Source: Paenibacillus silviterrae
GTDB lineage: Bacteria; Bacillota; Bacilli; Paenibacillales; NBRC-103111
Length of the DNA stretch: 64,000 bases
Direction: 5' to 3'
Assembly (NCBI RefSeq): GCF_030167925.1
Contig: NZ_JASKUT010000001.1
Coordinates: 1,364,001-1,428,000 of the forward strand
Position numbers and translations under genes: made by a program
Shown: positions 56,121 to 64,000 of the stretch, piece by piece
How positions within the stretch are numbered: the first letter of the stretch is position 1
Layout of the letters: every line of letters begins with the position of its first letter
The notes under the pieces: generated by a model
What the model was told of the DNA's origin: nothing
Database searches by the model: none
The model's input: the letters and a program-made list of their open reading frames with translations, nothing else

Positions 56121-57098
56121 TTACCACAGACTGGTTTCTCCTACTTTTTTGGCTATCTGGTTGACGATTACAAGCAAGATCATATTTACGACGGAATTAA
56201 ATAGGCCGACGGCAGTTGCATAGGCGTAATCCGGAGCGCTGGATGCAAGGCTGACCGAATACACATAAGTGGATATCACTTCCGAAGAGCTGATGTTCAA
56301 CGGATTCTGCATCAAGTAAATTTTCTCAAAGCCTATCCCCATTATCGTACCGGCATTTAAGATCAGCAGAGTTACAATCGTGGGCATTATACCCGGAAGG
56401 TCAACGTGCCAGATTCGCTGGAATCGGCTTGCCCCGTCAATCGTTGCTGCTTCATGAACCTCCTGGCTGATACCGGAAAGCGCCGCAAGGTAGATAATTG
56501 TCCCCCATCCTGTACTCTGCCATATCCCGGACCACACGTAGATGGACTTAAACCAATTCGGGTCTCCCATGAAATTGATCGGCTCAAGGCCAAAAAAACC
56601 GAGCCCTGTATTGACAATCCCGATCCGGGGATTTAAAAACTGCAGGATCATACCGACCATGACAACCGTGGAAATAAAGAAAGGCATATAAGTAATAAAT
56701 TGAACGGCTTGCTTGAATCTCGTTCTTAAAGTTGCATTCAACGCTAAAGCCAAAATGATCGGAAGCGGAAATCCGGCAGCCAGCTCATATAAGCTAATAA
56801 CGATTGTATTTTTTAATACCCGGAGAAATTGGTATGACTTAAAAAACTTCTCAAAATGATCAAGACCGACCCATGGACTACCCCAAATACCTTCAATGAT
56901 TCTGAAGTTCTTGAAAGCAAGCTGGAGGCCATACATGGGAACATATTGAAAAATGATTAACCAGGCAACAGGCAGCAAAACAATCAAATACAATTGATAG
57001 TCATGCCGTATCTGTTTAAGTAGTCTGAGTCGCTCTTGTTTCTTGGCCGCTTTCATGTTTACCGCAGTGGCATTCAAGGTTGTTTGACTTTGTGCCAT
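56121..57098 (-). CDS. LplB-type ABC importer permease
   Basis: A 325-residue inner-membrane subunit with the LplB landmark QYVPMYGLQLAFKNF, an EAA loop (EVHEAATIDGASRFQRIW) and the KKVGETSLW tail. First gene of the region E operon, divergent from the AraC regulator. A 12-bp inverted repeat flanks its probable promoter. Confidence 0.93.
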   Translation of the reverse strand: MAQSQTTLNATAVNMKAAKKQERLRLLKQIRHDYQLYLIVLLPVAWLIIFQYVPMYGLQLAFKNFRIIEGIWGSPWVGLDHFEKFFKSYQFLRVLKNTIVISLYELAAGFPLPIILALALNATLRTRFKQAVQFITYMPFFISTVVMVGMILQFLNPRIGIVNTGLGFFGLEPINFMGDPNWFKSIYVWSGIWQSTGWGTIIYLAALSGISQEVHEAATIDGASRFQRIWHVDLPGIMPTIVTLLILNAGTIMGIGFEKIYLMQNPLNISSSEVISTYVYSVSLASSAPDYAYATAVGLFNSVVNMILLVIVNQIAKKVGETSLW

Positions 57099-57127
57099 TT
57101 ATCATAATCAGCCCCTTTTTCCAGGAT

Positions 57128-57187
57128 ATGAAATCGTTTTTACGAATACTTTTTTAAATAGACTTGAGGTCAATCAAACGATTTCAT
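57128..57187. promoter_or_regulatory. Inverted repeat flanking a probable promoter of region E operon
   Basis: ATGAAATCGTTT (57128-57139) and AAACGATTTCAT (57176-57187) are a perfect 12-bp inverted repeat with 36 bp between. Inside lies a possible minus-strand promoter, TTGACC (57173-57168), 17 bp, AGTATT (57150-57145). The left arm also forms a cre-like sequence (TGAAATCGTTTTTA at 57129-57142, 13 of 14). The arms are placed to bind a regulator on both sides of the promoter. Confidence 0.5.
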
Positions 57188-57289
57188 CCATTCTTTTTCG
57201 TATCTTTGTTACCCAAAAGCGCGAGTACCAAAATTGATGGAATACCTCCTCCTTCAGTGAAATAATTAACATAATTTAACTTGTAACCG

Positions 57290-57318
57290 TTCTCATTTAA
57301 CCGTTTACATGCTAGAAT
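57290..57318 (+). promoter_or_regulatory. Possible promoter of AraC regulator with cre-like spacer
   Basis: TTCTCA (57290-57295), 17 bp and TAGAAT (57313-57318) face the AraC gene. The spacer begins with a minus-strand TGTAAACGGTTAAA (57309-57296), 13 of 14 cre positions. The rest of the 346-bp divergent region (57099-57444) holds the inverted repeat at 57128-57187 and no supported gene. Confidence 0.42.
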
Positions 57319-57444
57319 GAACTGGATGAATGATGTTATGCTCATAGTGTATATGGATACAACAAGAATCAACATATCCAAACTGAGATACGAGTTACCC
57401 AAATTAATACCGGTCTCACGATAAAAAGAAGGCGGTGAAGCCAG

Positions 57445-58356
57445 GTGGCCAGCACGGAAAGGCCTCGTCCAAGCGAGTTTACTTTAGAGGAATATTTTGC
57501 AAAGGATATTCACACCAACCTCCATCTGTTCAGCATGCATGTACGCCGTGCTAAAGGAAATTGGTTCTTCCCTTCGCACGAGCATTTTCAATACGAAATC
57601 AATTATCTAATGGAAGGATGCCAGGATTTCACAATAAACGGGAAAACCTACAAGCAGAAAGCAGGCGATTTAATCCTGATCCATCCCGGTGAAATCCATT
57701 TTAATCGATCAGGCGACGGAAACGAGCTCACTTACTTCTGCCTGCATTTTCAAGTTGATGACAGTCAGCTGTTCTCTGTGCTGAATCGTTCCCGGCAGGC
57801 ATTCTATCCTTCTCATTCTCAGATGACTATGAGAGTGCTTCCCCAGCTAAATCGATTGATACAATTCTCGAAGTTGCCTCATTCTTTACAGGTTCGGGAT
57901 CGGATGTTCATGCTTTCCGAGCTGTTCCAATTATTCGGAAGTATAGCCGACGGACTTTTATCGGAAGAAAGCGTAGAGCACGCACAGCCGCAAAACAATG
58001 AATTAGCCGTTTATATAGCCAGCAGGATCGACAAATTGGTTAAAAATTCACACATACATGGCCTGGCCGATGTCGAGAGGATAGGAATCAAAGATATTGC
58101 CATGGAATTCGGTTTCAGTCTCTCCTATTGTAATCGGGTCTTTAAAAAGAGCTACCATATTTCTCCGCGCCAATACCTTTCGTCCTTAATGCTTCAAAAG
58201 GCCAAACATTTGCTAAAGCAAGACCTCCCTATCGACCATGTGGCCGAATTGCTCGGGTACCGTGAGATCGCCCATTTCAGCAGACAGTTTAAACGTTGGA
58301 CAGGCAAATCCCCGTCACATTACAGACAAGAAATTCGAACGGACGGAGACTTCTAG
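57445..58356 (+). CDS. AraC-family transcriptional regulator with cupin sensor domain
   Basis: A 303-residue activator: cupin arm (HEHFQYEINYLMEG, KAGDLILIHPGEIHF) and a C-terminal pair of helix-turn-helix units (about residues 205-297; IKDIAMEFGFSLSYCNRVFKK and VAELLGYREIAHFSRQFKRW). It starts at GTG. The divergent position makes it the likely activator of the region E operon. Confidence 0.92.
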   Translation: MASTERPRPSEFTLEEYFAKDIHTNLHLFSMHVRRAKGNWFFPSHEHFQYEINYLMEGCQDFTINGKTYKQKAGDLILIHPGEIHFNRSGDGNELTYFCLHFQVDDSQLFSVLNRSRQAFYPSHSQMTMRVLPQLNRLIQFSKLPHSLQVRDRMFMLSELFQLFGSIADGLLSEESVEHAQPQNNELAVYIASRIDKLVKNSHIHGLADVERIGIKDIAMEFGFSLSYCNRVFKKSYHISPRQYLSSLMLQKAKHLLKQDLPIDHVAELLGYREIAHFSRQFKRWTGKSPSHYRQEIRTDGDF

Positions 58357-58694
58357 CAATCAGGTAAATTGGCGTAAATGACTAGCGAAAAATGGATTAC
58401 AAATGTGGGAGTATTTTGCGTCTGTTTATCAATCCATATGTATCAGGACGAAAACCGAGGAAATTTTCGAAGAAATTTTCGAAGCGAGTGGATTTGATGT
58501 GGGATCATCTCTCAGCAGGATGCGAAAAAGAAGTTCGCTTCCGCCGCTGTCCAGCATATGTTTTTGACAGATAGGTTTGATAGGTTCGACGATCGCGATG
58601 TGGTCGGTGTCCATGACGCAGGCATTTTGTCCGCACCGAGTAGTGAATTAGGTATGCCCGCAAACGGTTTCCTGATATGAGTGTGATATAAGAA
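58357..58694. other. Intergenic region after AraC regulator
   Basis: No coding gene is supported between the AraC stop and the terminator at 58695. The only clear structure is the 12-bp tandem repeat at 58460-58483. Confidence 0.5.
58460..58483. repeat. Two tandem copies of a 12-bp unit
   Basis: GAAATTTTCGAA occurs twice in direct succession. Two copies only, no spacer, in a non-coding stretch; probably slippage rather than function. Confidence 0.6.
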
Positions 58695-58725
58695 AAAGAG
58701 ACGATGTTGAAAACAACGTCTCTTT
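58695..58725 (-). terminator. Terminator of the alpha-galactosidase operon
   Basis: AAAGAGACG and CGTCTCTTT form a nine-pair stem, extended inward by TGTT/AACA after one mismatch. On the minus strand it is followed by TTCTTATA. It ends the transcript running from the orphan lipoprotein gene. Confidence 0.78.
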
Positions 58726-58734
58726 AGTATGCAT

Positions 58735-59077
58735 TTATTCCAATAGCTCCGACTTAGGCGGATGGATATAATCCTGGTACTTGGCAGCTACCCGTGCCTG
58801 TTCGGTCGCCTTTGTAGAAATAAGCGATTCGTTCTCCTGCCGGCGTATTGTAAATGGTGATGGTGCGTGTCTCGTCGATTTGCGGCTTTCCCTTATAGCT
58901 TCCCCATACATTTTGGGCTGTGATGACACTGCACACCGGTCCGTCACTAAGCTCGGTAAAGCGCTGATGCAGCTGCTCCCCGTGCCGCTCGGCCGGCTCG
59001 TTCCAAAAGTCGATTCCGTTCACGTCGCCAATGGCAAGCCAAAGGGATCGATGACGCGGATGCTCTCGGTTCTTCAA
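58735..59077 (-). pseudogene. Decayed PmoA-like (DUF6807) gene
   Basis: The first frame (59077 to about 58830) encodes HPRHRSLWLAIGDVNGIDFW and later ETRTITIYNTPAGER, typical of the N-terminal half of PmoA/DUF6807 proteins. It then enters unrelated sequence and stops at 58754, while a second frame in the same stretch gives ATEQARVAAKYQDYIHPPK and stops at 58735, which looks like the normal family C-terminus. The middle of the domain is missing and the frame has shifted; the extreme N-terminus is also absent. It lies 15 bp after the GH36 gene. Intact members occur in sugar-catabolic operons; their function is not settled. Confidence 0.68.
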
Positions 59078-59091
59078 CTAACCATTCCTAT

Positions 59092-60906
59092 CTAGATCTT
59101 TTTGGCTTCTTCCATAGAGGGCGTATGATAATAAAGTACTTTGGCGCAATGTGCATCCAAGCCTCTCAACTGAATGCTATTCGTGTACACCCCGATCTCT
59201 TCATCCGTCCAATAATCGTGTAGTCGATGGCTTCCGTCGTCTAAGAGAATCTCAAAATCCTTTGGCTCATCATCAAAATTAAAAACACAGATCACCTGGC
59301 GGTCCCCTAGATCAATTCGCCCGACAGTGTGGCTGTAATCGTCGAATTTGGCCGCCTTACCCGTCGGAGGCAGCAGTTTTTTTAACACATTGATATTGCT
59401 CTCCGACATCTTTGGAATGAGGTCTCCACTCAGAATCATACCGCCTGAAGCCAAAACGACCGCTTTATGGAATTGGAATTCCTGATCGGTGATGTCGGAA
59501 TGCTTTTCAACGAATTCTCCACTGATCGTCTGCGATTTGAAGGTGACCCGTTCAAGCACGACAACGTCCGGGTCATTGTACCACAAGGTGTCGTTTTGCC
59601 AGCCCCGTGGAAACTGCTCCTTCGCGTTACCGCCCACGTGCTTCCAATCCCTAGCAATATCATTCGTGATCCGGTTGCCGTGAACAAGTCCTAGCAGCGG
59701 CCAGAACGGTGCGTTACAGCCGAGAATAAAGCTGTCGTGCCCGACTTCATCGACAATCGCCTTGATGCCCCGGCGGAACGCTTCGATTCGCGTAACGGTT
59801 CTATCGTAACGTATGCCCGGTAGTGCGCCGTACTGCAGGAAATCCATTTTGAAATAGCGCCAGCCCCATTCGTCATGCATGGTTCTGACCACGGATCGCA
59901 AATAATTCAGCGCTTCCGGATGAGTGCTGTCCAGCATATACCATTGCTTTTCGGGAGTCTTCTTTTTCTGCCCGATGACGTTATACGGATTTCCCTCTTC
60001 ATCTTTGACCAGCCAGTCAGGATGCTCCTGCCGAAGCCTTGAGCCTGGCTCAACGATAAAAGGTGAAAGATATCCGGAAGCCTCCATTCCGCTCGCCCGG
60101 ATGCCTTCGCTGATCGTCTTGACATCGGCACCAAGTCCTGGTCTTGGAATCAGGAAGTCGCCGTTTGCAGCCGCATAGCCACCGTCAATTTGTATTCGCT
60201 TCAGCTCGGGAATACGCTGCTTCATTGCACGGGCATTGTCATAAAACCCCTCCGCTGTCATTGGACGCAGACAATAGTAGGAGCACCAGCCCGTTGGAAT
60301 TTCCGGGTAATGCATACGAGGATGGTTGCGGTTCAAATGTCCGGCGAGCTCCGTAAAAAGCGCATTATGATCGGAGCCGGTTGAGAAAACGAATTCCTCC
60401 AGGTTCCACGAGCCTCCCGGTGCCAGCGTCAAATCTTCCGTATCCATGATCACCTCAAGATACGACCCTCTGAACCTGATCTCACCGGAAAAGCGATGGC
60501 ACGACGTAAAGGCTAGCAGCTGATGTTCTTGCTTTTCCGGCGAGAGCAACAACAAGTTATAGACGGACCAAACGTTTTCATGAAACGGCGATCTCGGCAG
60601 ACGGAAAAAATCCCAGTCCGTTCCATACGCTCCAATGACATGCGGCGACGCTAACGTTCCCCCGTATTGCGTAAGCATTTGGTATCCTTCCCCGTAAAAA
60701 GGAGTATCCGGAGCATACGGTGTTTCACCGGAGAATAAGACTATCTCTTTTATTCGCAGCGGCCGGTCGGAACAGTTGATCACAGCCGTACTTAACAAAT
60801 GATCCGACCAAACCTTCTCAACAGTCACATCAGTAGCGCTAGCCGTTGAGCAATCAGAGAGTCTAACGGATGAGTCGAGTTTCTTTAGTTGTTCTAAAGT
60901 TAACAT
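59092..60906 (-). CDS. GH36-type alpha-galactosidase
   Basis: A 604-residue intracellular glycosidase (no signal peptide). An N-terminal beta-sandwich (to about residue 195) precedes the catalytic barrel, which carries IPTGWCSYYC, IQIDGGYAAANGD, the nucleophile candidate D355 (YFKMDFLQYG) and the acid/base candidate in RITNDIARDW (D416 or D420). It is coupled to the orphan lipoprotein gene upstream by only 14 bp and to a decayed PmoA-like gene downstream. Alpha-galactoside hydrolysis is likely, but related GH36/GH27-like enzymes can act on other alpha-linked sugars. Confidence 0.87.
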   Translation of the reverse strand: MLTLEQLKKLDSSVRLSDCSTASATDVTVEKVWSDHLLSTAVINCSDRPLRIKEIVLFSGETPYAPDTPFYGEGYQMLTQYGGTLASPHVIGAYGTDWDFFRLPRSPFHENVWSVYNLLLLSPEKQEHQLLAFTSCHRFSGEIRFRGSYLEVIMDTEDLTLAPGGSWNLEEFVFSTGSDHNALFTELAGHLNRNHPRMHYPEIPTGWCSYYCLRPMTAEGFYDNARAMKQRIPELKRIQIDGGYAAANGDFLIPRPGLGADVKTISEGIRASGMEASGYLSPFIVEPGSRLRQEHPDWLVKDEEGNPYNVIGQKKKTPEKQWYMLDSTHPEALNYLRSVVRTMHDEWGWRYFKMDFLQYGALPGIRYDRTVTRIEAFRRGIKAIVDEVGHDSFILGCNAPFWPLLGLVHGNRITNDIARDWKHVGGNAKEQFPRGWQNDTLWYNDPDVVVLERVTFKSQTISGEFVEKHSDITDQEFQFHKAVVLASGGMILSGDLIPKMSESNINVLKKLLPPTGKAAKFDDYSHTVGRIDLGDRQVICVFNFDDEPKDFEILLDDGSHRLHDYWTDEEIGVYTNSIQLRGLDAHCAKVLYYHTPSMEEAKKI

Positions 60907-60920
60907 GAAATCCTCCCTAG

Positions 60921-62243
60921 TTATTGTTTTTTCTTCGATTCCACCAGCTTATTGAGCGCCTCATCGGCCTCCCGTAAGGCGGTATTGATATCCTTTTCCT
61001 TCCGAAGTACGGCCTCATAGGCATCCGAAACAATCTTGTTCGTATCGCTGCCTTGATATTGGGAAATTCGCGGCACAGAGGGTTTCAGCTTCACCATGCT
61101 GACCAGGTTCAGCGTTTTTCCTTGGAACTCAGGGATGCCTTTGCCGAACTCTTGTTGGACCTTATCGTCTTTAAGTACGGACATCTTCGCATTCTTAGAG
61201 AAAAGGAGCTGTACTTCGTCGGAGAGCACGGTTTCAATGACGAGGAATGCCGCGTCCTTCACCTTGCTTTGCTCCGTGATGGACATGTTCGGAGAATCGA
61301 CATTTGTGCTGTAGCCCATATGATCCTTATGCTGAGGATAAGTCACAACATCCCAGATCATATCCGGGGCCTGACGCAGTGCGTTCAAGGTCGAGCTGTA
61401 ACCCGTGATCATCGCGAGCTCCCCTTTTATGAAGGCCTGCTGGTTGTTGCCGTAATTAATTGTATTGTAAGGAGCGTCCGAATTACCGGAATAATTGTAA
61501 ATTTTGTCCCATAGCTCAAAGGCATTTTTCCACGGTTCTGTCATCAGGGCCGATCTGTCGTTTTTATCAAGTTGTGTGAGTGTAATCTGGTTTATCATCC
61601 GGTTTACACCGTCCGGAAAAAAGCCGCGGTATTGAGTTCCGTCGTAAACTCGGGTTATTTTTTTGCCTAGATCGCCCACTTCTTCCCAGGTCATGCCATC
61701 CTTCGGATAGGGCACGCCGAATTTATCGAATACTCCTTTATTGTAGAATAGACCGAACGTGTTGTTATATGCCGGAAGACCGCCCAAATAGTCAACGGCC
61801 CCATTGACTTTGATGTATTCCAGCATCTCCGGATGAATCCGGTTCAGATCAAAATTATATTTTTTGATGAGAGGCTCCATGTTGTGGAACAGCTGCAGCT
61901 CCTTCAGCTGCTTCAGCGTTGCTCCGTAACCGACCACGATATCCGGGATGTTGCCTGCCGCTACCAGCTCGTTTAGCGAAGAGCCTTTCTCCGACATGTT
62001 CATATATTCTACAGTTATATGAGGGTATTTCTTCGCTACGGGATCTTTCACATATTGCGCAAAGTCTTTCTCGTTAAAAGGTCCCGAGGTTGTCGCAAAT
62101 TTCACCGTTACCGGGTCTGTACTGATTTTCGCGACTTCCGTAGTTTGTTGCGGTATCGTGTCTCCGCCGCCGCTGCAGCCACCTAATAATAAAGCCATGC
62201 TGATTGAGATAAAGCGATTTCTTTTCCCTTTCATTAGTGCCAT
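60921..62243 (-). CDS. Orphan ABC solute-binding lipoprotein
   Basis: A 440-residue lipoprotein with signal ending ALLLGGC (C23) and a binding fold with FGVPYPKDGMTWEEVGDLGK near residue 175. It matches the region C lipoprotein (30902-32224) in length and in the PYPKDGM block and C-terminal ALREADEALNKL-type tail. No permease genes are nearby; the next gene is the GH36 enzyme. It may feed a remote importer or serve as a sensor protein. Another possible start is ATG 62234. Confidence 0.9.
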   Translation of the reverse strand: MALMKGKRNRFISISMALLLGGCSGGGDTIPQQTTEVAKISTDPVTVKFATTSGPFNEKDFAQYVKDPVAKKYPHITVEYMNMSEKGSSLNELVAAGNIPDIVVGYGATLKQLKELQLFHNMEPLIKKYNFDLNRIHPEMLEYIKVNGAVDYLGGLPAYNNTFGLFYNKGVFDKFGVPYPKDGMTWEEVGDLGKKITRVYDGTQYRGFFPDGVNRMINQITLTQLDKNDRSALMTEPWKNAFELWDKIYNYSGNSDAPYNTINYGNNQQAFIKGELAMITGYSSTLNALRQAPDMIWDVVTYPQHKDHMGYSTNVDSPNMSITEQSKVKDAAFLVIETVLSDEVQLLFSKNAKMSVLKDDKVQQEFGKGIPEFQGKTLNLVSMVKLKPSVPRISQYQGSDTNKIVSDAYEAVLRKEKDINTALREADEALNKLVESKKKQ

Positions 62244-62298
62244 GGTAACCCTCTCCTCTCAAAAGTTAGGCAAACCTCGTGGTTGTTCAAACTTTGAA

Positions 62299-62312
62299 TG
62301 AAAGCGCATGCA
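62299..62312 (+). promoter_or_regulatory. Weak cre-like site upstream of orphan lipoprotein
   Basis: TGAAAGCGCATGCA matches 12 of 14 cre positions, 56 bp upstream of the lipoprotein start. The spacer bases deviate from the consensus, so it is only suggestive. Confidence 0.35.
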
Positions 62313-62404
62313 ATTTAAACGGGAAATCACCCGACGGCTTGGCTCTTCAATGAACCCCCCGGATGATAGGTATAACGTCTTTGTCTTTGCAGCTTGCCTT
62401 CGTA

Positions 62405-62770
62405 TTAGGCTTCCCTTTGATTTTTATGTCTCTCGGGGCCGGCGTGGCACCACAGGGTAACAATCGGATCTTCCGTGCTGGAATGAACGTGATGATCCTC
62501 ACCCGGCTCTACGATGATGATGTCCCCCGTTGTAATCGGATGAAACGAGCGATTGATTTCGATGGAGCCCTTCCCCTGAACGACGACAAATGCTTCACAG
62601 TCTTTGTGAACATGGAAGTCGATGCCGCCCGGTCCGTCATTCGTATGGCTGCGCTCACCCGGCTTCGTGAAGGCAAGTCCCCCGGAGCTTAAATATTCTC
62701 CCGGCAAAATATGTTGCAAAATATGCCCGCTTTCTACATCCTGTAAATCCTTTAACCGATACTTCTTCAT
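62405..62770 (-). CDS. Small cupin-domain protein
   Basis: A single-domain cupin of about 121 residues with motif 1 DFHVHKDCEAFVVVQGKGSI and motif 2 ITTGDIIIVEPGEDHHVH. ATG 62770 has AAAGGGGT upstream; the frame extends to 62809 without a site. Such small cupins often bind a metal and a sugar or keto acid. It lies 161 bp upstream of the lipoprotein gene in the same direction. Confidence 0.85.
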   Translation of the reverse strand: MKKYRLKDLQDVESGHILQHILPGEYLSSGGLAFTKPGERSHTNDGPGGIDFHVHKDCEAFVVVQGKGSIEINRSFHPITTGDIIIVEPGEDHHVHSSTEDPIVTLWCHAGPERHKNQREA

Positions 62771-63069
62771 ATCAAGTACCCCTTTCCTCCATTCACTATG
62801 AAACACCACTTTCGGCGGCGAACCTCAGGATATCGGCGAGCATACTGGTCCTAGTGCACTCTATTGCGGCGTGAACCAAAATTCCCGCGAGAATAACATC
62901 CAGAGACAATCACTTCCACCGTTGTGCTGTTTGCAGAGTATTTTATAACTATTAGAGTCAAAAGAGCATGAAATAATTTACGATATACCTAAGAGTTTTT
63001 TCGGTTTTATTAGAGAAACGAGATCGGCTTACTGCGTGGCAGTTAAAGTCTATAGCCGGACGTTCAATG
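62771..63069. other. Intergenic region between cupin and SDR genes
   Basis: The region separates two divergent genes. Apart from the extended -10 promoter that follows it (63070-63078), no coding or structured element could be supported. Confidence 0.45.
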
Positions 63070-63078
63070 TGTTATAAT
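63070..63078 (+). promoter_or_regulatory. Extended -10 promoter of the SDR gene
   Basis: TGTTATAAT gives a perfect TATAAT preceded by TGn, a combination that needs no strong -35. It lies 33 bp upstream of the SDR start, with AAGGAG in between. Confidence 0.6.
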
Positions 63079-63110
63079 TTTCCTGAATAAAGCGATAAGG
63101 AGTTGTGAGT

Positions 63111-63893
63111 ATGGAGCTTGGATTACGGGGCAAGGTTGCACTCATCACGGGCGGCAGTAAAGGGATTGGCCTGGCTGCGGCTATGACGCTTGCTACGGAA
63201 GGAGCCAGGGTGGCGATTTGCGCAAGAAACGAGGAGCAGTTGAAGGCTGCTGCAGCACGAATTCGGGAGGTACCGGGGGCTGAGGTATTGCACTTGCAAG
63301 GCGATGTGACCTCTGCGGAGGATTGCCGCCGACTGGTGAACCAAACATACGAGCATTACGGTCGGCTTGACATTCTTATTAATAATGCGGGAACAGCTGC
63401 GGCAAAAACGTTCGAGCAAGTCGAGCCCGAGCTCTGGGCATACGATTTGGACTTGAAGCTCTTCGCGTCCATACATTGCTCGCGCGCCGTACTTCCTTAC
63501 ATGCGTGAAGCCGGCGGTGGAGCTATTGTCAATATAACGACTTCATCGGCCAAGGCGCCGGGTGCTTCCTCACTGCCAACGAATGTAAGCCGTGCTGCGG
63601 GTCAGGCGCTGACGAAGGCGATGAGCAGAGACCTCGCTCCTGATCAAATTCGCGTGAATACGGTATGCATCGGAATCATTCGGAGCGACCAAATTGAAAA
63701 GGCGTGGAAACGAACGGCGCCGGAGCTGACGTGGGAACAATACTCTAGGGACCCTAGACATCAAATTCCTCTGGGACGAGTCGGAGAAACGGAGGAAGCG
63801 GCCAAGGTCATCGCGTTTCTCGTCTCAGATGCCGCTTCCTATGTGACAGGTACATCCATCAATGTTGACGGCGGGAAAGGTCCCGTATTATAA
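63111..63893 (+). CDS. SDR-family protein lacking the catalytic Tyr/Lys
   Basis: A 260-residue short-chain dehydrogenase/reductase-like protein. TGGSKGIG (residues 14-21) and NNAG (91-94) mark the cofactor fold and NVDGGKG the C-terminus. The active site normally reads Y-x-x-x-K; here the aligned stretch is TNVSRAAGQ (T157 for Tyr, R161 for Lys). Some SDR subgroups with this change are known, so it may use another mechanism or be a binding protein. ATG 63111 is preferred to GTG 63105 by the eight-base spacing from AAGGAG. Confidence 0.88.
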   Translation: MELGLRGKVALITGGSKGIGLAAAMTLATEGARVAICARNEEQLKAAAARIREVPGAEVLHLQGDVTSAEDCRRLVNQTYEHYGRLDILINNAGTAAAKTFEQVEPELWAYDLDLKLFASIHCSRAVLPYMREAGGGAIVNITTSSAKAPGASSLPTNVSRAAGQALTKAMSRDLAPDQIRVNTVCIGIIRSDQIEKAWKRTAPELTWEQYSRDPRHQIPLGRVGETEEAAKVIAFLVSDAASYVTGTSINVDGGKGPVL

Positions 63894-63949
63894 AAACCAC
63901 TGCTTCCGGTGTTTGAGCCTAACGGCTCTTCTCCGGAGGCAGTGGTTTT
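63893..63949. terminator. Terminator of SDR gene
   Basis: AAAACCACTGC and GCAGTGGTTTT pair perfectly and TCCGG/CCGGA extends the stem. An inner small hairpin (GAGCC/GGCTC) occupies the loop. It begins at the SDR stop codon and can work in both directions. Confidence 0.85.
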
Positions 63950-64000
63950 GTAATAAATTCATGCAGGATTAGGATCTGCAATTTGCCGTCAATGTATTTC

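Noticed and set aside
57184..57402. Minus-strand 72-codon hydrophobic frame between the two divergent genes of region E
   Set aside because: It starts at TTG without a ribosome-binding site and lies across the cre-like site and the regulatory region. Amino-acid content follows AT-rich non-coding DNA.
58460..58483. Tandem repeat considered as a CRISPR or regulatory array
   Set aside because: Only two 12-bp units in direct contact, no spacer and no cas genes.
63919..63999. Possible C-terminus of a minus-strand gene entering from the right edge
   Set aside because: About 26 open codons end in a TAG inside the SDR terminator hairpin. The stretch is too short to tell from chance, and no motif is visible.

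Overview
The window looks like a carbohydrate-utilisation island from a Paenibacillus-like member of the Bacillales. The pointers are YesM/YesN-type two-component regulators with AraC output domains, several LplA/LplB/LplC-type ABC importers that have no ATPase gene of their own, strong AGGAGG-type ribosome binding sites, and sites resembling the CcpA cre consensus in the promoter regions. No rRNA, tRNA, phage, insertion-sequence or CRISPR signal was seen. Almost all genes are on the minus strand and form back-to-back catabolic operons, most of them next to a divergent or internal regulator.

Region A (1-11,500, minus) is a uronic-acid polysaccharide locus. It holds a MalFG-type importer with its lipoprotein, a GH88 unsaturated glucuronyl hydrolase, a YesM/YesN sensor pair with its own promoter, and a secreted PL8 polysaccharide lyase that runs off the left edge. 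Lyase products carrying a 4,5-unsaturated uronate would be imported and opened by GH88.

Region B (11,600-24,200) runs from a FucU-like mutarotase and an aldo/keto reductase through a TIM-barrel isomerase, a Gfo/Idh/MocA oxidoreductase, an LplBCA importer, two 2-hydroxyacid dehydrogenases, a second Gfo/Idh/MocA protein and a zinc-type dehydrogenase. A divergent ROK regulator flanks it. This set suggests oxidative, non-phosphorylating sugar catabolism.

Region C (24,200-35,850) is a patchwork of single genes: a GNAT acetyltransferase, a large secreted GH59-like galactosidase, an amidase, an orphan solute-binding lipoprotein with a divergent AraC regulator, an N-terminally truncated glycosidase, and a metallophosphoesterase preceded by a tiny ORF that duplicates its N-terminus.

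Region D (35,850-47,650) is the most intriguing unit. It is an 11-gene operon holding both halves of the plant Tm-1-type protein as separate genes (a UPF0261/Tm-1 ATP-binding-like protein and a PEP-hydrolase-like TIM barrel). Also present are an LplBCA importer, a Gfo/TIM-barrel pair, a cupin, a TauE-type exporter, a GH51 arabinofuranosidase and a protein with class II aminoacyl-tRNA-synthetase-like features. A divergent XRE-cupin regulator and a repeated TTCAAC-N3-rTTGAA element placed on both promoters suggest a self-contained regulon.

Region E (47,700-58,360) is another LplBCA operon with two TIM-barrel isomerases, an NAD-dependent epimerase-like SDR, a type-B carboxylesterase and an enolase-superfamily dehydratase, divergent from an AraC regulator. 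Region F (58,400-64,000) has an orphan solute-binding lipoprotein, a GH36-type alpha-galactosidase, a decayed PmoA-like (DUF6807) gene, a cupin, and a plus-strand SDR that lacks the usual Tyr/Lys catalytic pair. All functions are read from motifs and context; none was tested by database search.
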